Positions 8,751 through 17,447 of a stretch of DNA of 64,000 bases are shown here, one piece after another (the first letter of the stretch is position 1; each line of letters starts with the position of its first letter). The notes under the pieces are model-generated. The model was given only the letters and a program-made list of their open reading frames with translations. It was not told the DNA's origin and made no database searches. A program made the position numbers and the translations under genes. The DNA is from Haladaptatus paucihalophilus DX253 (lineage in GTDB: Archaea; Halobacteriota; Halobacteria; Halobacteriales; Haladaptataceae), in contig NZ_AQXI01000001.1 of the NCBI RefSeq assembly GCF_000376445.1, positions 1,706,962-1,770,961 on the forward strand. The letters run 5' to 3'.

Positions 8751-8803
8751 GACTCTGGTGGATTGGAGTCCGCGACACGACTCTGGTGGATTGGAGTCCG
8801 CGA
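8751..8803. repeat. Tandem 25-bp direct repeat (period 28) between the deaminase gene and hisG
   Basis: The 25-base unit beginning GACTCTGGTGGATTGGAG and ending TCCGCGA occurs at 8751-8775 and again, identical, at 8779-8803. It lies 28-80 bases upstream of the deaminase start and just before the TTTTATCA box likely to serve hisG. Spacing of 28 bases is about 2.7 helix turns. A regulator site or a recent small duplication are both possible. Confidence 0.7.
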
Positions 8804-8881
8804 TACGGTACGTTTTATCACGGTTTGCAGTTTGAACCGGGAAAGCAAGAGTAATCCGTCTGGCCGACCGAACCCGAGATA

Positions 8882-9730
8882 ATGCGAATCGCGGTCCCTA
8901 ACAAGGGCAGGTTGCACGACCCGTCGATGGAATTGCTCGAACACGCCGGGCTGCATGTCGTGGACGGTGCGGACCGCAAGCTGTACGCGAACACCGTCGA
9001 CCCGGACGTGACGCTGTTGTTCGCCCGAGCCGCCGACATCCCGGAGTACGTGAGCGACGGCGCCGCCGACATCGGCATCACCGGTCTCGACCAGATGCGG
9101 GAGGCGAACCCCGGCAACGTTTCGGACCTCCTCGATTTGGGCTACGGCCAGTGTCGGCTCGTGTTGGCAGCACCCGAGGAGGGAGACATTAACGAAGTCA
9201 CCGACCTCGCGGGTAAAACCGTCGCCACCGAGTTTCCAAACGTCGCGGAGCAGTACTTCGCCGAAACCGAAGTATCGCCCGAAATCGTGGAGGTCTCGGG
9301 TGCGACGGAGCTCACCCCGCACGTCGATATGGCCGATGCCATCATCGACATCACGAGCACCGGAACGACGCTCAAGGTAAACCGCCTCGGCATCATCGAC
9401 GAGGTGCTGTCGAGTTCGGTTCGGCTGTTCGCCCGCGAGGACGTGGTGGGCGACGATAAGGTCGAACAGGTGATGATGGCGCTCCAGTCGGTCATCTCCG
9501 CGGAGGGCAAACGCTACCTCATGATGAACGCACCCGAGGACAAACTCGACGAGATTCGGGACGTGATTCCCGGTCTCGGCGGGCCGACGGTCATGGACAT
9601 CGCCGGGAACGGCAAGGTCGCCGTCCATACCGTTGTCGACGAGCAGGACGTGTTCGAGACCATCAACGAGGTCAAGCAACTCGGTGCCAGCGGCATCCTC
9701 GTGACGGAAATCGAACGGCTCGTGGACTGA
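8882..9730 (+). CDS. hisG: ATP phosphoribosyltransferase, long form
   Basis: A 282-residue protein starting [20 protein letters not shown], the hallmark of HisG. Catalytic-domain motifs include [12 protein letters not shown] near residue 60 and the phosphoribosyl-binding loop [12 protein letters not shown] near 155. The last 75 residues ([16 protein letters not shown] to VTEIERLVD) are the PII-like regulatory domain of long-form enzymes that binds histidine, so no HisZ partner is needed. It performs the first step of histidine synthesis (ATP + PRPP). No other his gene is in the window, so the pathway is scattered, as is usual in haloarchaea. Confidence 0.96.
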   Translation: MRIAVPNKGRLHDPSMELLEHAGLHVVDGADRKLYANTVDPDVTLLFARAADIPEYVSDGAADIGITGLDQMREANPGNVSDLLDLGYGQCRLVLAAPEEGDINEVTDLAGKTVATEFPNVAEQYFAETEVSPEIVEVSGATELTPHVDMADAIIDITSTGTTLKVNRLGIIDEVLSSSVRLFAREDVVGDDKVEQVMMALQSVISAEGKRYLMMNAPEDKLDEIRDVIPGLGGPTVMDIAGNGKVAVHTVVDEQDVFETINEVKQLGASGILVTEIERLVD

Positions 9731-9878
9731 CGACCGTTTCAGTTCGACGGCGATTTTGCCATCTTTCTCGCGTCCGCGAAACACGTAGTGAGGAGAACGA
9801 CTGGAAAGAAGCAGAGAGAACGACCGGAGGAAAGTGGAGAGAACGAACAGAGGAGAAGCGGACAGGACGACCCGATTT

Positions 9879-10928
9879 CTACGCGCCCAACTCGGCCAGT
9901 AGATGGGAAAGCTGTAACCGGTCGCTCGTTCCTCGCGCCAAGTCCATGTCGATTTCCGCCGCGAGGACGACCAGTTCGGCGAGTTCGTCGCCCGAATAGC
10001 GGTTTTGCCGGAACGCGTCCATGATGGCTTCGAGCACTTCCTCGCCGCTGTAGCCGTCGTCCACGAGCAGGTCGTCCAAGTCCTTGCGGGCGTCGTTGAA
10101 ATCGCCGCGCTCGGCCTTGTCGAGCATGTCGCCGATGCGCCCGCTGATACCGAACTCGCGGATGACTTCGTAGTCGTCGCTGTGAACCCGACCCTCCTGT
10201 TCGTACAGCAATTGCGCGTACAGGATGGCCTTCCGCACGTCGCCTTTCACGTAGGCGGAGATGAACTGAATCCCGTCTTCGTCGTACTCGACCCCTTCGT
10301 CGTCCAGAATCGACCGGAGGACGGTTTCGATTTCGCCACCGGTCGGTTTGCGCATCGAGACGGGGAAACAGCGAGATTTGATGGGCGGAATGAGTTTCGT
10401 CGGTTGGCGCGTGATGATGACGAACTGGGTCGTCTCGTGGTACTGCTCCATCACGCGGCGGAGCGCCTGTTGGAAGTCCTCGCGGATGGATTCGGCGTTG
10501 TCGAGGACGATGGTCTTGTACGAACCCGTCGATGGCGCGTAGCCCGCGTACTCCTTGAGGACGTGGTTTATCATCTCACGCTTCGACCAGTTGCGCTTGT
10601 ACTTCTTCTTGCCCGAGCCCTGCCGGTACTGTTTCGAGAACTCGGTTTGGCCCTGCAGGAAGTTGGAAAATCGGGGGTCCTCCCGAATCTCCTTTTTCGT
10701 CCGGTCGAAGAAGTCCGCGACGTTGATCTCCACGAGGTCGTTGTCCGGGTCGTCGTGTGCCTCGCGTGCCAATGCACGCACGGCGGCGGTCTTCCCGCTC
10801 CCTTCCGGGCCGTGAAGAACGAGGTTTATCGGCTCGTTCACCGCCCGCTCCAGATAGTCGCGTACCTCCGGTTGGGGCAGGTCGGCGAGGTCGGGCGCGT
10901 GCGTTTGGGTCCACAGCGGCGACTCCAT
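9879..10928 (-). CDS. Replication factor C small-subunit type AAA+ clamp loader
   Basis: The start MESPLWTQTHAPDLADLPQP gives 349 residues. AAA+ motifs are present: Walker A GPEGSGKT near 46, the sensor-1/Walker B region KTIVLDNAESI near 140, an arginine-finger segment IKSRCFPV near 185, and the C-terminal collar domain from about 250. The Walker B DEAD box is altered to LDNAES, which suggests a non-canonical subunit. Haloarchaea encode two small RFC subunits plus a large one, and this looks like the more divergent small subunit (rfcB/rfcC type). With PCNA it loads the clamp on DNA. A purine-rich non-coding stretch lies between it and hisG. Confidence 0.85.
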   Translation of the reverse strand: MESPLWTQTHAPDLADLPQPEVRDYLERAVNEPINLVLHGPEGSGKTAAVRALAREAHDDPDNDLVEINVADFFDRTKKEIREDPRFSNFLQGQTEFSKQYRQGSGKKKYKRNWSKREMINHVLKEYAGYAPSTGSYKTIVLDNAESIREDFQQALRRVMEQYHETTQFVIITRQPTKLIPPIKSRCFPVSMRKPTGGEIETVLRSILDDEGVEYDEDGIQFISAYVKGDVRKAILYAQLLYEQEGRVHSDDYEVIREFGISGRIGDMLDKAERGDFNDARKDLDDLLVDDGYSGEEVLEAIMDAFRQNRYSGDELAELVVLAAEIDMDLARGTSDRLQLSHLLAELGA

Positions 10929-11031
10929 TGGGAATCGGTAGGGAGTCGCCGGACAAGAATCGGTCGGTTGCGTCGCGCGGCGAAAAATAGCAGCCGATGA
11001 ACACGCTCGACGAAAGAAACAACCGAGGACG

Positions 11032-13299
11032 TTACAAGAGGTCCCCGAACGCGTCGAAGACCGACGCGAAGACGCTCGCGTTCGTCGTGTCGGTTCCCGC
11101 GCTAGTCGTCGTCCCTGCCTGCGTCGTCGTGGTTCCGGCACTGGTCGTTTCAGTCCCGGCCATCGTTTCGTTTCCTGCGCTGGTCGTCGTCGCGGCTTGC
11201 GCCGTCGTGGTCTCCTGTGCGGTCGTCGCCGGAGCGGCCGTCGTGGTCGGCTGTGCGGTCGCCGTACCAGTCTGCGTCGTCGTTTCCGCCGTCATCGTCT
11301 CTGTCGTCGTCGGCTGTTCCGTCGTCGTTGCCGCCGTCGTGGTCGTCTCGTTGCCAGCCGCTTCGAGCGTTATCGACGCGATTTCACCGAAGTTACGGGT
11401 GTACACGCCGTGAGTGAACGTTCCAGGGTTTGCACCGCTGGTATCTATCTCGAAGTTCACGTCCGTGCTCTGACCGGAGTCCAAGGTGACGTTCTTGCGC
11501 TGAACCACGTTACCCTCCAACCGAAAGTCCACGGGTTGCGTGAGTTGCTGGTCGGTCGGGTTGCTGATGGTCGCGCTCACGGAGATCGTCTCCCCGATGG
11601 TCGCGTTCGACGGCGCTTCGAGGTTGCTCACCTCGAACGACGGACCGAGGTCAGAGACGTTCTCCACGGAACCGCTTTCCGCTTGGGTCGTGGTGGTCGT
11701 CTCTGCCGTCGTGGTCGTCATTTCCGCCGTCGTTTCGGGCGTCGTGGTCGTCGTCTCTGCCGCCGTCGTGGTCGGCTGTTCCGTCGTCGTCTTCACACAC
11801 CCACATTCGCTCGTTCCGGTCGAGGTGGTGGTCGTTCCACCGGCCTGCGTCGTAGTCGTCGTAGTCGTCGGTTGTGCGGTCGTGGTCGCTGCCGCCGTCG
11901 TGGTCGCCGCACCCGTCGTCGTGGACGTGGTGGTCGGCGTTTCGGTGGCGGTCGCGGTCGTCGTTTCCGGCGTCGTGGTCGTCGTAGTCGTCGCACCGCC
12001 GCCGTTCTCGACGGTCACGTAGGCCGGGTCGACGACGATGTTGTTATCGACCACGTACGGCAGGTCCGCGCTGCCACCCGACGTCACGAAGTCGTACACC
12101 TGATTGTCGTTGGTGTCGAGATGCGCCATCGCGATGAGCGTCTGGCTCTCCGTCAACGGCTTATCGAGCGTCACGGTGACGTTCTCGTGCGTTCCCGGCT
12201 CGAGGTACTCCGAAGCGCCGACGACGCTGCCGACGACGTTCCCGTCGAGCAGGCTCGTGTCGTGAATGGCGACGAAGCCACCCTCCGACATGGTGACGGA
12301 ATCGACCGTGACGGTCTGCCCGTCACTGGTCTGGTTGTCGAACGTGACGTTCGCGTCCAGCGGTTGCTGGGTCGGCTGTTCCGGGACGCCGGGCTGGCCC
12401 GGCATCTGCGGAAGGGTCACGTTCTGCGGCGCATCCACGATGAGCGTCGTGTTCTGTATCGTGATGTCGCGGAGCACCACGCGGACGGTATCGAGGTCGC
12501 CCGTCGTCGCCGCCGCGTTGGCTTGCTCCGAGACCTTGTCCACGTCGCTCTGCGAGACGCTCGGTCCGCGCTGGACGACCTCCTCCGCCGAGCCGTTCTG
12601 GAGCAGCGCCGTCGTGTTGATGCGAACCGTCTCGTCCTTCAGGTCGACGCCGCTGATGACTTCGGTGCGGTCGGGCTGGGTGCTGTCACCCACCACGAAC
12701 GACCACTCGGCGATGGAAAGCGATTCGATGCGGAACACGAACTGCTGTCCCGTCTGATTCGTCTCGTTCCCCATCGTGGGGCCTTGCTGGCCCACCGAAA
12801 TTTGAGCGTCGTCGACGACGGCCTCGCCGTTCGCCGTGTACGGTCCGTCGACGGTGCCGTTACCGATAACGAAGTCGTACACTTGGTTCGAGTTCGTGTC
12901 CATGTGCGGCATCGCGATGAGCGTCTCCGTCTCGTTGATGGGTCGCGCGAGCGTCACGGTGACGTTCTCGTGCGTTCCCGGTTCGAGATACACGGAGTTG
13001 CCCAACACGCTGCCGACGACGTTCCCGTCGAGCAGGCTCTGGTCGTGGATGGCGACGAAGCCACCCTCTTGCATGGTCACGGACGAGATGACGATGGTCT
13101 CGCCGTCACTTTGTTGGTCGTTTATCGTTACGTTTGCCTGCGATGTGTTCATCTGTGTCACATCGTTCAGGTTCGTAACTTGCGTTTCCGATGCCGTACT
13201 TGACCCTCCCGAAGTCGCTAGCGATGTCGCAACACCGCCGGCGAAGACGACGAGAAGGGACACGAGTACAGCACTTACTGTTCTCGGGATTCGTGTCAT
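11032..13299 (-). CDS. Exported Thr-rich surface protein with two DUF7282-like domains
   Basis: A protein of 755 residues. A signal peptide is evident (MTRIPRTVSAVLVSLLVVFA). Two homologous beta-rich domains follow, about 56-170 and 335-455, each containing SVTMxEGGFVAIHD, LLDGNVVGSV and YLEPGTHENVTVTL; these resemble the haloarchaeal DUF7282 domain. Then comes a mucin-like Thr linker of about 120 residues, a CARDB-like Ig domain (about 582-690) and a second Thr/Ala-rich tail. The protein ends NASVFASVFDAFGDLL with no hydrophobic anchor or PGF-CTERM, and no frameshifted anchor is visible downstream. Thr repeats are likely O-glycosylated. The DUF number is from memory. Confidence 0.85.
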   Translation of the reverse strand: MTRIPRTVSAVLVSLLVVFAGGVATSLATSGGSSTASETQVTNLNDVTQMNTSQANVTINDQQSDGETIVISSVTMQEGGFVAIHDQSLLDGNVVGSVLGNSVYLEPGTHENVTVTLARPINETETLIAMPHMDTNSNQVYDFVIGNGTVDGPYTANGEAVVDDAQISVGQQGPTMGNETNQTGQQFVFRIESLSIAEWSFVVGDSTQPDRTEVISGVDLKDETVRINTTALLQNGSAEEVVQRGPSVSQSDVDKVSEQANAAATTGDLDTVRVVLRDITIQNTTLIVDAPQNVTLPQMPGQPGVPEQPTQQPLDANVTFDNQTSDGQTVTVDSVTMSEGGFVAIHDTSLLDGNVVGSVVGASEYLEPGTHENVTVTLDKPLTESQTLIAMAHLDTNDNQVYDFVTSGGSADLPYVVDNNIVVDPAYVTVENGGGATTTTTTTPETTTATATETPTTTSTTTGAATTTAAATTTAQPTTTTTTTQAGGTTTTSTGTSECGCVKTTTEQPTTTAAETTTTTPETTAEMTTTTAETTTTTQAESGSVENVSDLGPSFEVSNLEAPSNATIGETISVSATISNPTDQQLTQPVDFRLEGNVVQRKNVTLDSGQSTDVNFEIDTSGANPGTFTHGVYTRNFGEIASITLEAAGNETTTTAATTTEQPTTTETMTAETTTQTGTATAQPTTTAAPATTAQETTTAQAATTTSAGNETMAGTETTSAGTTTTQAGTTTSAGTDTTNASVFASVFDAFGDLL

Positions 13300-13505
13300 A
13301 TCTCTCCCATTCCGCGAACGATGCGACGACGAGGCGACCGATAAACGCCGTCCACCGTTCACAGGTTAAGACGCCGATTCGTCGGGTTAGGTCGCTCCTT
13401 CCCCGGACGGCGCGGACACGCGGCGGGACGAACAACCGACGATTTCCGACCGCCACAGCGACGCTTTCGAAGGCTGTTTAATCGTCGGCCATCGATTTGG
13501 GGTCA

Positions 13506-14432
13506 ATGTCGATGCGCGTTACCTTCCTCGGAACCAGCGGGGCAGTGCCGACGACGGACCGAAACCCGAGTTCTATCCTCGTCAACCGGGAAGGCGACCG
13601 CCTGCTCTTCGACGCCGGTGAGGGAACCCAGCGCCAGATGATGCGCTTTGGCACCGGCTTTACCGTCTCCGACCTCTTCATCACGCACCTCCACGGCGAC
13701 CACATCCTCGGAATCCCCGGACTGGTGCAAACGTGGGATTTCAACGACCGCGACGACCCGCTCATGATATACACGCCGCGCGGAACCGGCGACGACATCG
13801 ACGCGCTCGTTCGCACGGCGGGTCACCAACCGTCGTTTCCCATCCACATCACCGAAGTCGCGCCCGGCGAGGTCGCCATCCGACGCGACGAGTACGAGGT
13901 CCGCACCTTCCGCACCGACCACGACGCGAACTCGCTCGGCTACGCGTTGGTCGAGGACGAACGGAAGGGCCGCTTCGACCGCGAGCGGGCGGAGGAACTC
14001 GGCGTCCCCGTCGGTCCGAAGTTCCAGCAACTCCACGCCGGAAACCCCGTCGAACTCGACGACGGCACCGTCGTCCGCCCCGAGCAAGTCGTCGGCGAAC
14101 CGCGACCCGGTCGCCGGTTCGTCTACACCGGCGACACCCGTCCCACCGAGCAAGTCGTCTCCGAGGCGGAAAACGCCGACTTGCTCGTCCACGACGCGAC
14201 GTTCGCCGACGACCGGAAGGACCGCGCGAGGAAGACCGCCCACTCGACCGCGAGACAGGCCGGGAACGTCGCCCGGCGCGCCGATGCGGCTCGCCTCGCC
14301 ATCACGCACGTCTCCTCGCGCTACGCCGGAAACGTCTCCGAGCACCTGAAAGAGGCCCGCGAGGAGTTCGACGGCGAGGTCTTCGCCCCCGACGACGGCG
14401 ACCTCATCGACGTTCCCTTCCCGGACGAGTAG
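13506..14432 (+). CDS. rnz: Ribonuclease Z (tRNase Z)
   Basis: This metallo-beta-lactamase-fold nuclease has 308 residues and begins MSMRVTFLGTSGAVPTTDRN, the classic RNase Z N-terminus. The zinc motif HLHGDH lies near residue 62, with GIPGLVQTW after it. The exosite loop (about 155-180, GVPVGPKFQQLHAG), YTGDTRP near 205 and the late His motifs HSTARQAG and ITHVSSRY are all present. The enzyme cuts off the 3' trailer of pre-tRNA. The ATG at 13506 is preferred over an in-frame TTG nine bases earlier. Confidence 0.95.
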   Translation: MSMRVTFLGTSGAVPTTDRNPSSILVNREGDRLLFDAGEGTQRQMMRFGTGFTVSDLFITHLHGDHILGIPGLVQTWDFNDRDDPLMIYTPRGTGDDIDALVRTAGHQPSFPIHITEVAPGEVAIRRDEYEVRTFRTDHDANSLGYALVEDERKGRFDRERAEELGVPVGPKFQQLHAGNPVELDDGTVVRPEQVVGEPRPGRRFVYTGDTRPTEQVVSEAENADLLVHDATFADDRKDRARKTAHSTARQAGNVARRADAARLAITHVSSRYAGNVSEHLKEAREEFDGEVFAPDDGDLIDVPFPDE

Positions 14433-14930
14433 GACCATTCGAACGGACGCCGTTTTGGAGCTCTCATCGGTGGACGATTTCGCACGAGGGTCGCGTGAAG
14501 CCACACAAACGTCCCCGGCGCGCGCTGGCACAGCCCTGAGGACAGCGAGCGGCGCCGCCGCGAGCCATCGTCCGAAGGGGTGTGCTGATAGCGTTCGAGG
14601 TCTTGCGAACGGTGTCCTCGTGAGTGCAACGAACGAGGACACGAAAGACGCTCCGCGTCTTCCGGAGTGAACGAAGTCCCGAAAATCGAAGATTTTCTCG
14701 ATGTGCAAACGCGAAGCGTTCGCAAGCAGCTCATCAGAGCAACGCTCTGACGGTGCTACCGTCCGTCAATATCCCGCCACCGAGCGGATTTCACGGTCGA
14801 AAACGAATCCCCACGATGAAATACTATCTTCTACTGGATTTTACTAAAAGATACTAAATACCACTACTCAGGCTGAACACCAGCACCTCACTACTTCGAA
14901 AAAAGAAACCCGAATCTCGCTTTTTCAGCG
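14433..14930. other. Non-coding gap with a run of perfect short hairpins (14612-14750)
   Basis: No convincing gene is seen in these 498 bases. A 10-bp stem GTGTCCTCGT / ACGAGGACAC spans 14612-14642. Three perfect 7-bp stems with 3-base loops follow: AAGACGC-TCC-GCGTCTT (14645-14661), GAAAATC-GAA-GATTTTC (14681-14697) and TCAGAGC-AAC-GCTCTGA (14734-14750). Between the last two are overlapping 5-bp hairpins at 14708-14723. The final part (14815-14870) is AT-rich. The downstream genes converge here, so transcript ends are expected, but archaeal terminators do not normally need hairpins. Confidence 0.6.
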
Positions 14931-16100
14931 TTATCGCAACTGTTCGCGTGCGGCGGCCATTCCGGCCTCCAAGTCCACGTCCTCGCCGACGTCGAGGAAC
15001 GCCTCGCCGATGGTGCGAACGCCGCGCAGAATCTGCTCGGACGAGAGGTTGCCCATGTTGCTCACGCGGAATATTTCGCCGCCGAGGTGGGCCTGCCCGC
15101 CGCTGATGCTCGCGCCGCGCTCGGTCACGGCGTCGAAGAATTCGGTCGGAGTCTCGCGGACACTGGCGGGGAGCGAAACCGCCGTCAGGGTGTTCGAGTA
15201 CTCCGAGGCGTCGTTTCGCTCGGGGAACAGCGACAGCCCCATCGCGGTGAACGCCGACCGGAACGCGGCGGACTGACGGCGATGGCGGGCGATGCGCTCG
15301 GGCATACCCTCCTCTTCGATGTGGCCGACGGCGAGCGCGAGGCCGCGGAAGAGCGGCACGGCGCTCGTGAACGGCGTCTGGTGGGAGTCGGCCTTGCGAA
15401 GGTGCCAGTCCAAATCCTCGTAGAACGGTGCGCTCTCGCCGTCGAAAGCCTCCTGTGCGCGGGGCGTGGCGTACATGGCGCTCGTCCCCGGCGGGGCCGC
15501 GAGGGCCTTCTGGGCGTCCGTCACCGCGACGTCGACGTTCCACTCGTCAACGAGGAACTCGTCGCCGCCGAGGGAGGTCACGCCGTCCACGACGAAGTAG
15601 GCGTCGTGGTCCGCCGCAATTTCGCCGACTTCGGCGACGGGATTGAGGAGTCCCGTACTCGTCTCGTTGTGGACCATCGTCACGACTTTCGTCTCGTCCG
15701 TCACGGCCTCCGCGACCGCCTCGGGGTCGATGGACTGGCCCCAGTCGAACGCGACCGGCGTCACGTTCGCGTAGCGGTCGGCGATGCGCTTGAACCGCCG
15801 CCCGAACTTGCCGTTCACGACGGCGACCACTTCGTCGTCCTCACCGGCGAGGTTGGCGACGGCGGCCTCCATCGCCATCGTCGCCGTCCCGTTGAAGATG
15901 AGGCTGGTACCGCCGCTCGTCGTCGGCGTTCCGTCGAGCGAGGAGCGCTCGAAGATGTAATCGAGACCGTCCTGTGCGTTTTCGTACACCGACTCGAACT
16001 CCGCGGAGCGGTGCGATACCATCGGCTCGCTCATCGCCTGTCGAACGTCGCGCGCGAGGGGTACCGGACCCGGATTGAGTAGGAGAAAATCCTCTCGCAT
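14931..16100 (-). CDS. Class V aminotransferase (alanine-glyoxylate / serine-pyruvate type)
   Basis: This PLP enzyme of 389 residues starts MREDFLLLNPGPVPLARDVR. It has MSEPMVSHRSAEFE (substrate-binding N-terminus), SGGTSLIFNGTATMAMEAA near 60, MVHNETSTGLLNPV near 145, DGVTSLGGDEF near 175 and the PLP lysine in TDAQKALAAPPG near 200. The C-terminal domain ends FLDVGEDVDLEAGMAAAREQ. The group transfers amino groups between alanine or serine and glyoxylate or pyruvate. No partner pathway genes flank it, so the physiological substrate is unknown. The two bases upstream of the start allow another Met six bases earlier, which is less likely. Confidence 0.88.
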   Translation of the reverse strand: MREDFLLLNPGPVPLARDVRQAMSEPMVSHRSAEFESVYENAQDGLDYIFERSSLDGTPTTSGGTSLIFNGTATMAMEAAVANLAGEDDEVVAVVNGKFGRRFKRIADRYANVTPVAFDWGQSIDPEAVAEAVTDETKVVTMVHNETSTGLLNPVAEVGEIAADHDAYFVVDGVTSLGGDEFLVDEWNVDVAVTDAQKALAAPPGTSAMYATPRAQEAFDGESAPFYEDLDWHLRKADSHQTPFTSAVPLFRGLALAVGHIEEEGMPERIARHRRQSAAFRSAFTAMGLSLFPERNDASEYSNTLTAVSLPASVRETPTEFFDAVTERGASISGGQAHLGGEIFRVSNMGNLSSEQILRGVRTIGEAFLDVGEDVDLEAGMAAAREQLR

Positions 16101-16229
16101 ACACACCCGTTCTACCTCCCCCTAAATAAGCGTCGTGCGGGGCGCAAATTCCGCCTCTTGTCCGAAGGCATCATTCGATACCTAAGTAATCCGCGGGCGG
16201 TGTCGCCCCCACGCCGAACGATAACGAGC

Positions 16230-16877
16230 CTACTCGCCGTCCGGCAGATTCGGCGCAATCCACGAGAGAAGCGCGACCGGGCTTCGGGATTGCGTCCAAA
16301 TCGTCCCCGGGCCTTCGAGTTCGCAGACGAGGCCGCCCCGCCCGCCAGCATGTGAGTGAACGGTATCGACGCGCGTCACCTCGAAGTCCACGGACCCCTC
16401 GAACGCGACGACGTGGCCGGTGTCCAGAATGTATCGCTCGCCGGGGTCGAGGCTCACTATCGAGACGGCCCCGTAGCTCGAAAGAAACGCGAGACCCGAC
16501 CCGGAGAGTTCGAGAAGGAAGTCCCCCGCACACTCCACGAAGCTTCCTTTTTCCTCGAAATCGATACCCGACTCCGCCGCGAGGAACGCACAGGACTGGA
16601 CGTACAGCGTTTCGTCCCGGAGTTCGTAGTGAAAGATATCGCCCGGAAACGGCGGCGCGAGCCGAATGGTTCCGGGGTGGTCCGCGGCGAACGTCGTCGA
16701 AAACGGCGTCTCCTCACCGAGAACGGAGCGTTCGAGTAGTGCTTCCGAATCCGGTGGCACTTCGACTCCCGCCGAATGGCTGACCAGCGACCCCGCCTCG
16801 ACCCGAATCTCCTCGTCCGCGTCCAGCGTGAGGAGGAGTTCGGCGAACGCTGGCTGGTTCGTGATTTCGTACTCCAT
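16230..16877 (-). CDS. AIM24 family protein
   Basis: The 215-residue beta-rich protein begins MEYEITNQPAFAELLLTLDA and contains EIRVEAGSLVSHSAGVEV, FAADHPGTIRLAPPFPGDIF, VQSCAFLAAESGIDFE and the late HSHAGGRGGLVCELEGPG to WIAPNLPDGE. These blocks match the AIM24/TIGR00266 family, a tubby-like double-sandwich fold found in bacteria, archaea and mitochondria. Biochemical function is unknown. There is no signal peptide. It reads toward the aminotransferase gene and away from the tRNA locus. Confidence 0.85.
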   Translation of the reverse strand: MEYEITNQPAFAELLLTLDADEEIRVEAGSLVSHSAGVEVPPDSEALLERSVLGEETPFSTTFAADHPGTIRLAPPFPGDIFHYELRDETLYVQSCAFLAAESGIDFEEKGSFVECAGDFLLELSGSGLAFLSSYGAVSIVSLDPGERYILDTGHVVAFEGSVDFEVTRVDTVHSHAGGRGGLVCELEGPGTIWTQSRSPVALLSWIAPNLPDGE

Positions 16878-17155
16878 GCTCGACTAGCCCACGACGCCGC
16901 GACGGATAGCCCTCCCGGCCTCCTCCCCAGTTCGTGACCTGCTTTTTCGGTGATGGGCTCCCGGTTGAATGCCGGAGCGGAATTCACAAGCGATTCGTTG
17001 GCGGTTGCGGTGCGGTATGCCGTCCAGAAGTAGAACCGCGAGCGGTGTTCTCGTGAGCGACTGAAAGGAGCGAACGAGAGCAAGCAAGAGCGTTACTCTT
17101 GCGGAGCGAGGGTGACTACATCGTGCGAGCGAAACGAGCGGAAGCGAAGTCGAGC

Positions 17156-17176
17156 GAGCACGATGGGATTCGAACC
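17156..17176 (-). repeat. Duplicated 3' end of tRNA-Arg (21 bp) in the gap 16878-17280
   Basis: Bases 17156-17176 are identical to 17281-17301, the acceptor and T-arm end of the tRNA-Arg gene. The T-loop signature GGGATTCGAACC is included. The rest of the tRNA is absent. The 403-base gap holds no gene; it is rich in GAGCGAACGAG-type low-complexity sequence, and near 17229-17250 there is another TTCGAATC-containing stretch on the + strand. The pattern resembles the attachment-site scar left when an element integrates into a tRNA 3' end. Confidence 0.6.
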
Positions 17177-17280
17177 GAAGCAAGACGGTCCTGCTCACTC
17201 ACTCCGTTCGTTGCGCGGGCGTGCGACTTGCAGGCTTCGAATCCTGTGCTCGTCGCTCGTCACGTCCGTTCCTAACGAAC

Positions 17281-17354
17281 GAGCACGATGGGATTCGAAC
17301 CCACGGCCGTCGGATTAGAAGTCCGACGCTCTATCCAGACTGAGCTACGTGCCC
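17281..17354 (-). tRNA. tRNA-Arg (anticodon TCT)
   Basis: Read on the minus strand, the gene starts GGGCACGTAGCTCAGTCTGG. It has a D-arm (GCTC...GAGC), an anticodon stem GTCGG/CCGAC around loop ACTTCTAA with anticodon TCT, T-arm GTGGGTTCGAATCCCAT and acceptor end CGTGCTC. The acceptor helix forms 7 pairs with one G-U. No intron is present and CCA is not encoded. It decodes AGA (and AGG by wobble). Confidence 0.95.
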
Positions 17355-17447
17355 TCGGTACCGCATTATCGGTGCGCCTTCATAAGGGGTTGGGATTCTC
17401 CCCCGCAAACACAGCCCTTAAGCACGGTTCACGAGAAAACGAAGACG

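Noticed and set aside
11032-12030. Repeat-rich tract that could look like a CRISPR array
   Set aside because: The repeats are short Thr-codon tracts inside a coding frame, without regular spacers.
11197-13203. A long plus-strand frame across the Thr-rich protein gene
   Set aside because: The frame is the complement of Thr codons and reads as Arg/Val repeats; the minus-strand gene has a signal peptide and two domains.
17223-17256. A plus-strand stretch with TTCGAATC that looks like a tRNA T-arm
   Set aside because: The position before the loop is C instead of G and no D-arm, anticodon arm or acceptor stem fits, so it is not a tRNA gene.
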